NCBI GenBank assembly: GCA_003952965.2
Contig: CM025853.1
Span: 34,358,794-34,422,793 of the forward strand
From: Morella rubra
Lineage: Eukaryota; Streptophyta; Magnoliopsida; Fagales; Myricaceae
Length of the DNA stretch: 64,000 nt
Direction: 5' to 3'
Position numbers and translations under genes: made by a program. How positions within the stretch are numbered: the stretch's first letter is position 1; each line of letters begins with the position of its first letter. Under the pieces are notes generated by a model. That model saw only the letters and a list, made by a program, of their open reading frames with translations, was not told the origin of the DNA and ran no database searches. Positions 25,163 to 35,394 of this stretch are shown here, one piece after another.

Positions 25163-25784
25163 GATTCTCCTCGCCTCCATCGACTCCTCCCTGCCCACAG
25201 TTTTGCTCAAGGAGACTTCTCCAAAAATACCTTTGATGTAGCGATCCGCCCACATTTCTCCATGTTGGCTGCGGTTCTTTCCAACTCTAATGGAGATATT
25301 TTGCAAGCTTGGACCCAACAATCCTCGAACACCAATCCTTTGATTGAAGAGGCTGAAGCGGCGCTGTTGGCTATCTCTAAAGCTTTCGACTTCGACCCTC
25401 ATAATCTCATTCTTGCAGGAGATTCATCCTTGGTCACTGAAAGTTTGCAGTTGGGGGGTCTTCCTCACTTAATACCGTGGCAAATTATTTCCACCATCCA
25501 GTCTTCCTTGGAACTCCTTCGGAAGTTTACCTATTACTCCGCAATCAAGCTCCCTAGAGCTGATAATACTGCGGCTCATCAAGTCTCAGCCTGGGCTGGT
25601 GCCCTTTCTTTTGTTGGCGAAGTCCCCCACTCTGTTCTCCTTAATAGGGGTTTGTGGAAGATTAATGGTACCAAACCCCCTTGAATTGTTGTGTGTATGG
25701 GTGGGGTTGGTGGTGTTTTGTTTTCAGTCTTTGTAGTTCTGTTTATTCAATATATAATATGTCCTTTTTCAAAAAAAAAAAAAA
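25163..25784 (+). pseudogene. LINE ORF2 fragment, part 3 (RNase H) with poly-A tail
   Basis: Continues the LINE frame: FAQGDFSKNTFDVAIRPHFS, then the open frame 25262-25684 with LIEEAEAALLAISKA (Glu of the RNase H triad), NLILAGDSSLVTESL (Asp) and RADNTAAHQVSAWAGALSF. A short 3' UTR ends in (A)14 at about 25771-25785, then the 12-bp duplication. This proves LINE polarity and its 3' boundary. Confidence 0.85.
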
Positions 25785-26431
25785 ATTCTATTCTTTTTTA
25801 AGAAAAAAAGTAAAAAAGACCCTAAGGGGATGGTGAAACCAAATTTAAATCCACCACCAAATTTGAAAATTCCATACAGTGCAAAGACCACCAAAGCATA
25901 ATGATGGCTTAATCATATTTACTCCAAGGAAGGTTCGGAAGTACCTATTCTGACTCGCACAAGTACATATACTATTTTTACAATGTATGAAATATAAAAG
26001 AATCAAAATAATGAGACAACGAGGGGAAAAGAGATGAGGAATTTTTAAGGTGATTAGATAAAAAAGGCCTACATCCAACATCTAATGCTCTAGACCCAAA
26101 ATACAAGCAACTAATGTGGGGCAAACATAAAATAAATTCGAATATCCTCTCTTGAAATCTCAAGTTCAAGATAAGAAAAGGCCAAAAAGGGAAGCACGAG
26201 TCTGAGCTTTATCCTGAAAGTCGAATTAGAAAATCCAATAAGGATGAAAAAAACGCAGAAGAAAGGGTTTATTGTGGAGGGATGCACGAGTATGAGTTTT
26301 GGGCTGGGTCAAGGCAAGGGACTGCGCGTTGGCTCGTGGACGAAGCGTGCTAGCGCGTGAAATATTCGTGCGAGCGAGCGGCAGCGAGTGAAGGCTGACT
26401 AGAGAGTAGGGGTGCGTGAGAGGCTGTATCT
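25785..26431. repeat. Non-coding module of the segmental duplication (rest of unit A)
   Basis: Matches 34935-35392 and 36788-37460 (tccaccaccaaa, gccaaaaagggaa.cacgagt, gggctgggtcaaggcaagg, gcgtgagaggctgt). It ends abruptly at gaggctgtatc, where unit B begins with ttaatggaattcgatc. No gene recognised. Confidence 0.75.
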
Positions 26432-26801
26432 TAATGGAATTCGATCTTTCTCTAATCGATCGGGACTGAGCTTGAATACTTTCGGAAATGTTGTTGATCT
26501 CCTCAAGATTTTTGATGCAGAAGCAGGAATGGAGAGATGCATGACTACACTACTTGATATGTGCAAGAAATCTGGAAAAATTATACGTATGCAAACTGAA
26601 CGAAAATCTCTGCCATAATTATACAACTAGAGGAAAAACGAAAAAGAACTCTACAGTCAAAAAGGAAAAGGAAATTCGGGAAATGGAGAATAAAAAAAGA
26701 AAAAAGGCAATCTTTAAGGAGCATGTCGAATATCTAACAGCTGCATAAACCTCAAAAATGAAGAAATGGCTTTCTAGTGCAGAAAACTGATTTTCCGGTG
26801 A

Positions 26802-27116
26802 CTAACCGAAGTTGGAGATTTCACGCCGGCAGACGGGGCAAGAGCTATGGCTGGAGAGCCAGGAGGCGATACAATTTGCATGGTACACGTGGCCACAGGG
26901 GACTTGTTTGCCACCCTCACCTGACCGGAAGCTTTCGATGCAAACTGAACAGACATCGGTCGTGATAACCGTCGGCAAGTTCATTACCAAAGATTTCTGC
27001 CCTGCAATCTGACGGGCAGAATCCTCAGGCAAAGTGAGAGCTTCATCCAAGTCGAAAAGTAGATCTATTGGATAGCTTGAGGTTGTGAAGTTGGATTCTG
27101 AAGATACAGTAGCCAT
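26802..27116 (-). CDS. Small RING-H2 finger protein, copy B (probable E3 ubiquitin ligase)
   Basis: Single-exon frame of 104 aa, differing from copy A at only a handful of positions (Thr for Pro at residue 3, Pro for Thr at about 17, Gly for Ala at about 39, and a C-terminus NFG instead of TG). The RING-H2 domain (residues 55-99) is identical at every zinc ligand, so both copies could be active E3 ligases. The TATA-like box is kept at 27189-27197. Its upstream region was rebuilt: two insertions (about 1.5 kb and 0.58 kb) push the old distal promoter away, and the W-box array has degenerated to TTGAATG repeats. Expression may therefore differ from copy A. Confidence 0.85.
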   Translation of the reverse strand: MATVSSESNFTTSSYPIDLLFDLDEALTLPEDSARQIAGQKSLVMNLPTVITTDVCSVCIESFRSGEGGKQVPCGHVYHANCIASWLSSHSSCPVCRREISNFG

Positions 27117-27188
27117 AGAAGATGATCAGAGAGAGGTAGAGACTAGAGAGACGTACGGTATTTCTTGGGAAACTGCACTAGACCTTGG

Positions 27189-27197
27189 CTTAAATAG
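27189..27197 (-). promoter_or_regulatory. TATA-like box for RING copy B
   Basis: Minus-strand CTATTTAAG ~72 bp upstream of the ATG; conserved with copy A. Confidence 0.45.
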
Positions 27198-27398
27198 AGA
27201 GATAATTTGCTTTTGTTTTTTGCCCATAAGTTGAACGTGAAAGGGCAATCTATATAAAAACCAAACAACCCATAAAGTGAACTGTGAAAGTTCGAGGGTG
27301 CTGCGTGTGGGCTCGCGACTTTTGGAGATCATGGCTATGTTTGAAATCGGTTTTTAACTCAGGCTTTACGACTTAAGTCCAAGTTTCCACGTTTGGAT

Positions 27399-28432
27399 CA
27401 GGGCTGTCTCTAACATAAATGTGACCTTAGGGAAACTATAAAAAGAGACCATTTGTAATAAATTATAAATTATTGTATTAAAATATAAAATATCAATAAA
27501 TTTTGGTTAAAAATTATTCTTCTTACTTTTTTAGATACAAAATTATTTATCAAAGTTTTGTATTCAAGATTTGTCAATCATTTTCAATTGATAATATAGC
27601 TAATAAATTTAATCTTTCTTGTGTCATAATAAATCTAATTATTTTATTAGTTTTAGTTTTGAAAAACTTCTTTACGCATTTTTGTTTTTAGCTTTTCATT
27701 TCCTGATCCCTATTTTCTATTAGAAAAATTAGATATCTCAAAATTATCCTAAATTTAAAAATCATAACTACAATCAATACAAACAGAAATTTAAAATAAA
27801 ATTATACAGTACTCAACTTAATCTCAAATTCTCAATTTTTTCTAGATAAAAAAGTGAATAAAAGTATAAAAACTATTTTAGAAGTTAAAAGATTAGAATA
27901 ATAGCACATGTGAGGAAGAAGAGGACTACAGTCGGCTTTGAGATTTTGAAATTGAATCAACACTTGAAAGTTAGCTAGAAAGAAGGAAGGATATGATGTT
28001 CACAATAGAAAAATAAGGAAAAATGGTGAACAAAATAATGAAAGTAGGATTTCAATTTAGAAGTGAGCTATAAAGAAGAAAATGTATTAGTAGAAAGATA
28101 AGGAAAAGTTGGTAAGGAGAATGGTGAAAGTAGAGATCGATAGAGTAATAATTAAGAAAGGCTAAAAGTTTGAAGTCTGATAGTCTTTTTTGTCAATTTT
28201 AAAATTGGAAGTCCATTAGTTTTTTTTAAATTTTTAAATTGGGAGTCATATTTTGAATTATATTTGTCTTTGCATTAAATGGCGATTTCAAAAAGTTTAA
28301 CAAATATTTTGAGACTTATTTTTTTTTTGTTAAGTTAAAATATTTGAATTAGGGGCCTATAACCTATTAAATATTAAGTAAAATAGGAAGTTAAGGGCCT
28401 TAGGCAGCTGCCTATGCTCAGAGACGCCCCTA
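27399..28432. mobile_element. hAT-like element, 1034 bp, non-autonomous
   Basis: Ends CAGGGCTGTCTCTAAC and (reverse complement of the right end) TAGGGGCGTCTCTGAG form short imperfect TIRs. Flanks GTTTGGAT (27391-27398) and GTTTTGAT (28433-28440) are an 8-bp duplication with one mismatch, as hAT elements make. The interior is AT-rich with no transposase frame. Confidence 0.7.
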
Positions 28433-29060
28433 GTTTTGATGTGTTAGGATTAAAAGTGGATTTCTACAAACATCATACATGTGTCAACGTTTCTCCTGTT
28501 TTAAGTGCCTTGAAGTTAAATGTCCAATTAAAAAAGCAAAAAACATTCTTGTTTCTCCAAATAACACTATACTTCAAATCTGATTGACACGATACGTGGG
28601 ATCCTACACTTTTAAATGTTATCCAATTAAAGTTGTTTTTTATAGCATGGCCTTTAGAATGAGGTTCACCTAGAATTGCTTTTTATAAAATGGGGTCTAC
28701 CGTCTGATCGACGCATTTTTACAAAATGCTGCAAATAAAAAAAAGTAATTATTAGGATCTTACATCACCCAATACCAAAAATTACAAACCCGTATAAAGT
28801 TTCAGAAGACTTCTCTCAATCTCAAGCTCAAATCCAATCCCAACAAGACCCTAAAGATGGATCACACAACCGTTTTCATTTGAGAATTATGACCACCTTT
28901 TTCTATATTTGACTTGAGAAAATAAATCAGGAGGCTGACAGGCAGCTTCGATCACATCTTCCCTGGGTCAAGCATCTGTCGAGTACAAACATACATGGTA
29001 AACTTTGCCAGCCTAGAAAAAACAAAATACAATGTAGTTGCAAGTTGTTCTATGTGTCCT

Positions 29061-29643
29061 GGGACATGTTCGTGTCCTTAAAAACGCCTGAATTTGAATC
29101 TTGCAATTGATCATGAGGCAAAAAAAGAATCAGCCCAGACCTAAATGGGTAAAAAGCCCATGTGGGCCTCAGCTCAATTAAATGCCCAAAATTATGTTAA
29201 TGATTTAGTTGGGGCTGCCTTTTGCCACTTGCTGTGCCTGTCCCTGTGCTGCCTTTCCTGATTAAAATTAGTCCCTATGATTTCACTTTCTTTCCCGTTA
29301 ATTCCACTCTATTTTATTTTTTTTCATTAATTTTATTTTTATTATCACGCTTCTTTTCCTTTTTTTTTTTTTTTTTTTAATACTTTCAAATATTTATATT
29401 ATAATAAAAAATAAAAACGAAATTCGAAATTATAATAAATATTATAAATAAATAATATTATTTTATATTTTACCTTTTTCACTTCTCCAATAAAAATAAT
29501 CCACAAACATCAACTTTAAAAATCATCATTACTTTTTTTATATCTCAACAAATTCTACACAAACACCAATACAATTCCAACATCACCTAAAAATTCTCAA
29601 AACACTTCAAATCCTAAAAATTTTCAGAACACGAACATGACCC
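29061..29643. mobile_element. TIR element, 583 bp, class unclear
   Basis: Ends GGGACATGTTCGTGT and (reverse complement) GGGTCATGTTCGTGT, 14 of 15 matching. Unit A reads straight through the site (tgtcctggttttc at about 12562), so this is an insertion. The target duplication is short or ambiguous. The interior has poly-T and no coding frame. Confidence 0.7.
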
Positions 29644-29825
29644 TGGTTTTCGGCCCTTTGGGCAATTTGTTGAATTTCCAGTTGTCCGGGGCTGTCGCTG
29701 TCTCCTTGTCCCGCTCTTGCTTGCTTGTATATGTAAAGCAACTGTTTTCAGCAGATTTTTTTTTTTTCGCCCCTTCGATTAGAAAAATAAAAGGAGGAAT
29801 AAAATATCAAATTCCCTTTTGCTTA

Positions 29826-29866
29826 TTGGAAGTTGAATGTTGAATGTTGAATGTTGAATGTTGACG
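29826..29866. repeat. Heptamer minisatellite (TTGAATG)n
   Basis: TTGGAAG, four TTGAATG and TTGACGC in tandem, seven-base period. It is the unit-B counterpart of the W-box array at 12740. Confidence 0.8.
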
Positions 29867-30444
29867 CGTGAAACGTGGGAGAATCTTTTGAGGAATTTTG
29901 TGTTCTATAAGCTAAGCTTTTAATGAATTGATCACGTGATAAGCATGCAGGTGTATAAATGTTCTGCTATAGGACACTTTAGTGACCCTTTTTCCCCCAC
30001 TACTTAGGAGCCAACTCTTGACCATATGGGAGTTCTATTATAAAAATGAAAAAGCATGACCAGATATTAAATTAATATTCTCAAAGTCTATAACTAACTA
30101 TCAGTAAGAACTAAATAATACGAGCTAGAATAAGATCTTTTAGCTTGTATTTTGACAAATTGAAATACGTATAAAAGAGAGTATAATTTTTATGTAGGGA
30201 GAGACTTCTAATTTTAGTCTTAAACTGTTGAGTGGTTTAAATAGAAAATACAAGCCTTTTTATATAGATAAGACCAGAGACTTTTGTTTATTATTCTTAC
30301 AATCTTTGAAAACAAAAAATAACGTTTTCTTATTATCGGGTGGCACTTCTTTCTGGAGCATGGAAGTAGACAACTCGCTATATACGTGTAGTGATATTAT
30401 TATTTAGAAAGTTGATCACTATAATTTTCACTCATTAAATATTA

Positions 30445-30800
30445 CACTTTAGATACTTTGCAATCTAAACTATCGATTTTGTCACATTTCGTCTGTCAAC
30501 TCTCAATTGAATATATTTTGTACACTTAACTGTTAATTTAGATAAAAATAGATATCTTGTTAGTGGAATGACGAATTTACCCACACATTTTTTGGTTATT
30601 ATTATTTTTTTTTTTTATGTAAGTAAAGATATCTTCTTAGTTATAAAAAATATCAATTTCCATTCAAATTAATGGCCGAATGTGCTAAGTGTACATATGT
30701 ACAATTGATAGTTAAAGAGTGAGATGTAATAAAATCAATAGTTTAGAGTGTAAAGTGTCAGAACTCCAATAGTGAAAGCGAAAAAATTATTTTTTTTTCT
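30445..30800. repeat. Foldback MITE-like element (unit B copy)
   Basis: Same inverted arms and position in the unit as 13232-13572, diverged by point changes and poly-T tracts (30605-30617, 30788-30798). Confidence 0.6.
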
Positions 30801-30904
30801 ACTTAGATCAAACTATGTCCATGATATGTTATTCCGTCAAAGTAGTAATTTGTTTTAAGAATAAATACAAACAATGCTGTATTTATTTGTAAATGACGCA
30901 AGTT

Positions 30905-31407
30905 ATCATAATCTATACCCATCTCAAACTTTTGACGTACTTTAGATTACTAATTAGGCTATCTTGGTAATTAAAGCTAATAGATTTTCTTAAGAGGTCC
31001 AAGCAAATTTCTTGTACAGGAGTACGATTTTTACTTAAAATATGAAAAAGGTACTTTTGCTTCTACATAAATTAAACAACGATAAAGACCCTATATTAAT
31101 ATCTTTGACCGAAGGCTATATACATTATTTTGCTTCTACATAATTTTGAAACCCAAAAGAATAAAAAAATTTAAATTAGTATAAAAATTCAATGAACACA
31201 AGGCTATATACGTTATAAAGAAATAAATTCATTTGTTATTGTACAAGCATAGATAATTCTACCCTTACGAATTCTGTTCCAGTTTTGGGCTTGGTCACAT
31301 CTGATTTATCTTCCACGCCGGTTACGTGAAGGCCAGGTAGTCCGAAAAGCGATTAATTTAACATGATTAGGACTCTTTTGGTAAGCTTAAGAAATTTTCC
31401 TATTCAG
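30905..31407. repeat. Segment shared with the third duplication unit
   Basis: Matches 35398-35905 (cataatctatacccatctcaaact through gaaattttcctattcagatt) in the same orientation. No gene seen. Confidence 0.8.
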
Positions 31408-31413
31408 ATTTAT

Positions 31414-33743
31414 GAGAAAAATTCCCTTTACACCTCTGAACTTTGGGATCATTTCTAAGTTGCACCCACTTTTATTGATTTCGTTAGATTAATATCTCAA
31501 AGTTTAACTTTATGTTAATTTCCACTCTGGACCTCAAATTGCCATTACTTCTCACGGCAAACCAAGAACGCGCCATTCACCTGATAACTTAAAGTTTCCA
31601 TTTTCTATTTTGCCCTTCGTTTAATGCGCATATAGACGTTGAACATTTCCCCCCACCAGACATAATTGTTTTGGTTGAAGTCCCTAAGCCCTAGATTCTC
31701 TCCGAAAACTTACCATGCAATCCTATTTCTTCTCCAACAAGAGCTTGCACGATGGCGTCACACTGGTAAATGCCGAACCTTTGTTAGCTTATTTTGCATC
31801 TACTTCTCTATTTTATTACGCTCCTTCATGTATATGTCCCCCTTTTCTTGGATCTGTTGTTTTTACTTCTTTTATGTGCACTTCCTAATAATATCGCTAT
31901 TGCAGGAATGATAACCCCATTTGTTGTAGTTTTGTTGCTTCTCTTTTGTTGATTCATCTTGTCTTCTTTTTCTTTTTCTTTCATCGAATTGTTTTGTTTC
32001 AATTTTTCCCGAATGCTTAAATTTCTACTTTTTATTACATGGAATCAATTTTACTCAGTTTGAAGTGGAGTTGTATCATGTTCATTCAATGATGCACAAT
32101 CATCACCAAGTACTAGAAGTTCGGCAACGAGTTGAGTTGGAGATTTTGCTAACAACCCTCTTTGTTGGTGTGGGGTTCATTCATGCTTGAAGATTACCTA
32201 CAAAGATAGAAATTTTGGTAGAAGGCTTTTTAGTTGTGTCAACCACAACGTAATCCATCGTTTTCCAGTTCTAGAATTTATTTTTCACTCTTTGTTTACT
32301 GTTCATTTTTAAAGTTTGTTCATATAATGTCAGATTGAGAGATCATGCCTGTTTTTCAGTTGGTTTGATCCTCCTATGTGTGTTCATGGAAGGAGGGTTT
32401 TAAGACATCTTTGGAAGAGGTATGAGAAGACACATGTGGAGGAGGAGGACTCATTGAAATGCAATGTGACGATGGAACACAATCTGTCAAACAGGCTTCG
32501 CTTAGAGTTGGCTTTCGCAAAATTCAGTCACAATGAAGACTTGAAATTTTACAGGAGACTATTGTTGATCTCGTGGGTGGTAATTGCCGTGTTGTTCTTA
32601 CCTACCACTATAATGCACCTCGAATAGAAAGAAATTAGGAGTCATGTCTTGGATAATAAAGCACCTGCAACTAATATAGATCGTTCATGTCAAAATATAA
32701 AATTATTTATAAACAAACAGGACAATAATAAAGAATATAAATGACAGTAGTCTGCTAGTATACATGTAAAGGACTTGGTACTCGTAACACATTGGAGTTG
32801 ATTCTAGTAGTCCTAAAAAAATTGAGGACTTTTGGATTCATGTACTATTTTTTGCCATAAAACACAGAACTATACACTAAACAAATGTAATGTGGAACAC
32901 CAACCAACAAGCTTGAATGGGTCAAACCTAAGCACTAAACAAAGTGACCCACAGAACAGATTTGGTCTAAGTTATAATGGGAAGAGCGTGTACAAAGGGA
33001 CTCAGAACCACTTTCAAAATATAAGGCTTCATCAAAATAATGTACTTTGAGGTCTAGAAAGCTCAAACCATCTACTTTATGAGACCACTTGCTCTGACTC
33101 GAAAGTAAAATAATGATAGCCAACAGATTCAACCATGGGGACAAAGGAGGGGACCACAGTACCCAATTGGTTTTAAAATTCAATAGAGACAACATAAATA
33201 GTTAGATTCTTTTCGTTTTATGAATGCAATCCACTTAAGACTACGTACAAAACCCATAAACAATTAACATCCATAAAAATCGTCAAAAGCCCTAAACTTC
33301 CCTACGAACTAACATAGAAGTGCACGAACCCTAAAATAGCATCAAAGAACACCCATTAATCAAGATCTGAAGGCCATACCTGTACTAGATCCGAGATCTC
33401 TTAAAAATCTTGCAACTGGAATCAATTAGTAACCATCGAAAACAACAATGGCCACTGGTATCATCGAAAAGAAGCAATTTAAAACATTTGAGATATGTTT
33501 GTTGGAAAAAATGTTCAACGTCTATATGTGCATTAAACAAAGGGCAAAACAGGAAATGAGAACTTTAAGTTCTCACATGGACGGCACATTCTTGGTTTGT
33601 CGTGAGAAGTAACGGCAATTTGAAGTCCAGAGTGAAAATTAACATAAAGTTAAACTTCGAGATACTAATCTAACAAAATTGATAAAAGTGGATGCAACTT
33701 AGAAATGACCCCAAAGTTCAAGGGTGCAAAGAGAATTTTCTCC
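31414..33743. mobile_element. Mutator-like element with GRF zinc-finger cargo, 2330 bp
   Basis: TIRs of about 235 bp (31414-31650 and 33505-33743): the left contains ctctggacctcaaattgcca and the right its inverse. Flanks CAGATTTAT and CAAATTTAT are a 9-bp duplication with one mismatch. The third unit has the empty site CAGATTCAT at about 35886, and its flank on the far side aligns with sequence after 33752. The same TIR family bounds 40461-43747. Confidence 0.85.
32142..32627 (+). pseudogene. GRF-type zinc finger gene (transposon cargo), broken N-terminus
   Basis: Two exons. Exon 1 (32142-32249) gives NNPLCWCGVHSCLKITYKD and GRRLFSCVNHN. Exon 2 (32334-32627) begins RSCLFFSWFDPPMCVHG and ends with a hydrophobic LLLISWVVIAVLFLP segment. 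This is the plant GRF zinc-finger layout: Cys-x-Cys, GRRxFxC, Cys...WFDPP, an acidic coiled region, and a C-terminal membrane anchor. The intron (32250-32333) has GT-AG ends and phase 0. A Ser-rich upstream frame (SSPSTRSSATS) fits the usual N-terminus but is cut off by a TGA at 32133-32135, and no in-frame ATG follows. GRF zinc fingers bind nucleic acid in known proteins; the role of these short plant ones is not known. Sits wholly between the MULE TIRs. Confidence 0.7.
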
Positions 33744-33968
33744 CAAATTTATATTAAGCTCTCACGTTCATAAAATAAAATTAGGTATTTTTCTTTTTCC
33801 TTCATTTTTTTTAGAACAAGCATAAGTCGAGTTGAATCGATCAAAAGAAGCATTGAAAGCAAGCCCAAAACTTACCACTTCTTGGAGGGAATGGATTCGG
33901 TGCAAAGTGAAAGGGTGCAAAGATATGTAAAGGGAGGATTGAGATTTTAAATCTTAGATATGATGTTC

Positions 33969-34670
33969 GGACACCTCATTTAATGAAATGGGAGGAAAAA
34001 AAAAAAAAGGCTCAAAACTCGGCTTGGCTCAACAAGCCGACTTTTTTCTTTTCTTTTCTATTTTTTTTCCTGCACATCTTCCACAACAAGCAACACAATT
34101 ACTACACAAAGCTTTCATTCTTCCTCCGCAAAGCTTTCCTACAAACAGTTGAAATATGTATATGCTACTTGAAAAGATTTTCGGCAAACAAATCCAACAA
34201 ACAGTTGAAATAAAAACCAAAGTACTTCATCCAAATGAAGTATTGTCTCGTCTTTCCCTTACCTGAAATTGCCTTTGTTATCAACCTCAAAAATCATTAA
34301 AGCAAAACCATTCCCAGTGATGGAGAATTCAAATTCAAATTCCAATCATCAATTATCTTCTAACCGCAAGGATTACAACGTTGAAGACTCCGACAGTGAC
34401 CATGGACAACTTTGCGAAGGAAGAATGGACAGCTTTGTGGAGCTGCACTTGCCGATCAACCCACTCACCAGACCTTTTGCTCCTTTCACAAAACGATGGA
34501 AACATGGAGGGAAGACAGAGAGACGGAGAAAAAATAGGAGGAAAGAAGAAAATGGGGAGGAGTTGTGTTGCGTGTTGCGGAAGATGTGCAGGGAAAAAAA
34601 AGTCGGCTTGTTCAGCCAAGCCGAGTTTTGAGCCTTTGTTTTTGCTCCCACCTCATTAAATGAGGTGTCC
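33969..34670. mobile_element. TIR element, ~0.7 kb, with internal open frame
   Basis: Left GGACACCTCATTTAATGA and right TCATTAAATGAGGTGTCC are complementary. The inverted match extends about 120 bp through ctcaaaactcggcttggctc, aacaagccgac and tgcacatcttccacaacaa. No clear target duplication. Inside, 34269-34631 is open for 120 codons (Asn/Ser-rich start, Lys/Arg-rich end). Its last third is TIR sequence, so a captured fragment is possible but unrecognised. Confidence 0.65.
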
Positions 34671-34785
34671 ATTCCCCTTCTTGCCAACTATTGATTTGTG
34701 GCTGAGACGAATTTGGGGGGACTAGGCCCTCTAACCCCATAGTACTCAGTAATTCTTTTTTGAAAATTACCGACGAGGAAGAAAA

Positions 34786-35392
34786 AAAAACTTTTGGTTC
34801 ATAATTTTTTTAAAAACAAGAACAAATATAAATAACATACTTATGCTTCTTGCCTAGACATTAGTCCTAGTTTTGTCCTAGTAGATAAGAACCTAAATAC
34901 ATGAGCACCAGGTATAAGCTTTGTATGATCCCCAATGTTTATAATTAGGATTATATTTTTTTTTCTAAGTAAAAATAATCCCAAGGGGATAGACCATCAT
35001 GAAGTTAAGTCTAGACCCATCACCATTTAAATTTGAGAATTACACATAGCGCGAGGACCACCAGAGCATAATGGTGGTTTAATGGTGTGTGGACTATGTC
35101 TAAGACCCAAAATTTACTCCCATCGAAGGTTCAAATCATTAGGGTTGTGCCTATTCTTGCTCATAAAATATAAAATAATGAAAATATTGAGAGAACGAAG
35201 GGAAAAAAAGAGAGGAGGAATTTTTTAAGGTGATCGGATAAAAAGGCGTACATCCAACATCTAAAGCTCTAGACCCAAAATACAAGCAACTCACTTTTAT
35301 AGTCAATGTGGGACAAACATAAAATAAATTCTAATATCCTCTCTTGAAATCTCAAGTTTACAATAAGAAAAGGCCTAAAAGGGAAGCACGAG
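34786..35392. repeat. Non-coding module of unit B
   Basis: Uninterrupted version of the module split in unit A (14743-14909 plus 25785-26431) and repeated at 36643-37330. Useful as the empty site for the 10.9 kb nest. No gene seen. Confidence 0.75.
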
Positions 35393-35394
35393 TT

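Larger units (their letters stand above)
14910..25784. mobile_element. 10.9 kb nested transposon block with a 12-bp target-site duplication
   Basis: ATTCTATTCTTT occurs at 14898-14909 and again at 25785-25796, directly after the LINE poly-A tract (about 25771-25785). The sequences outside join into a module seen uninterrupted at 34786-35392 and 36643-37460. Inside, in order: a CACTA-like end and transposon-protein frame, LINE part 1, a Mutator-like element, LINE part 2, a Copia element, LINE part 3 and poly-A. Confidence 0.75.
26432..30960. repeat. Segmental duplication unit B (RING-bearing part)
   Basis: Collinear with 11435-13743 apart from extra DNA at about 27331-28855 (which contains an hAT-like element) and at 29061-29643 (a TIR element). 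Unlike A, the match to the third unit continues beyond its end, at 30905-31407. Confidence 0.9.

Noticed and set aside
12743..29866. CRISPR-like or satellite repeats at the heptamer arrays
   Set aside because: Units are seven bases with no spacers; this is a plant nuclear sequence.
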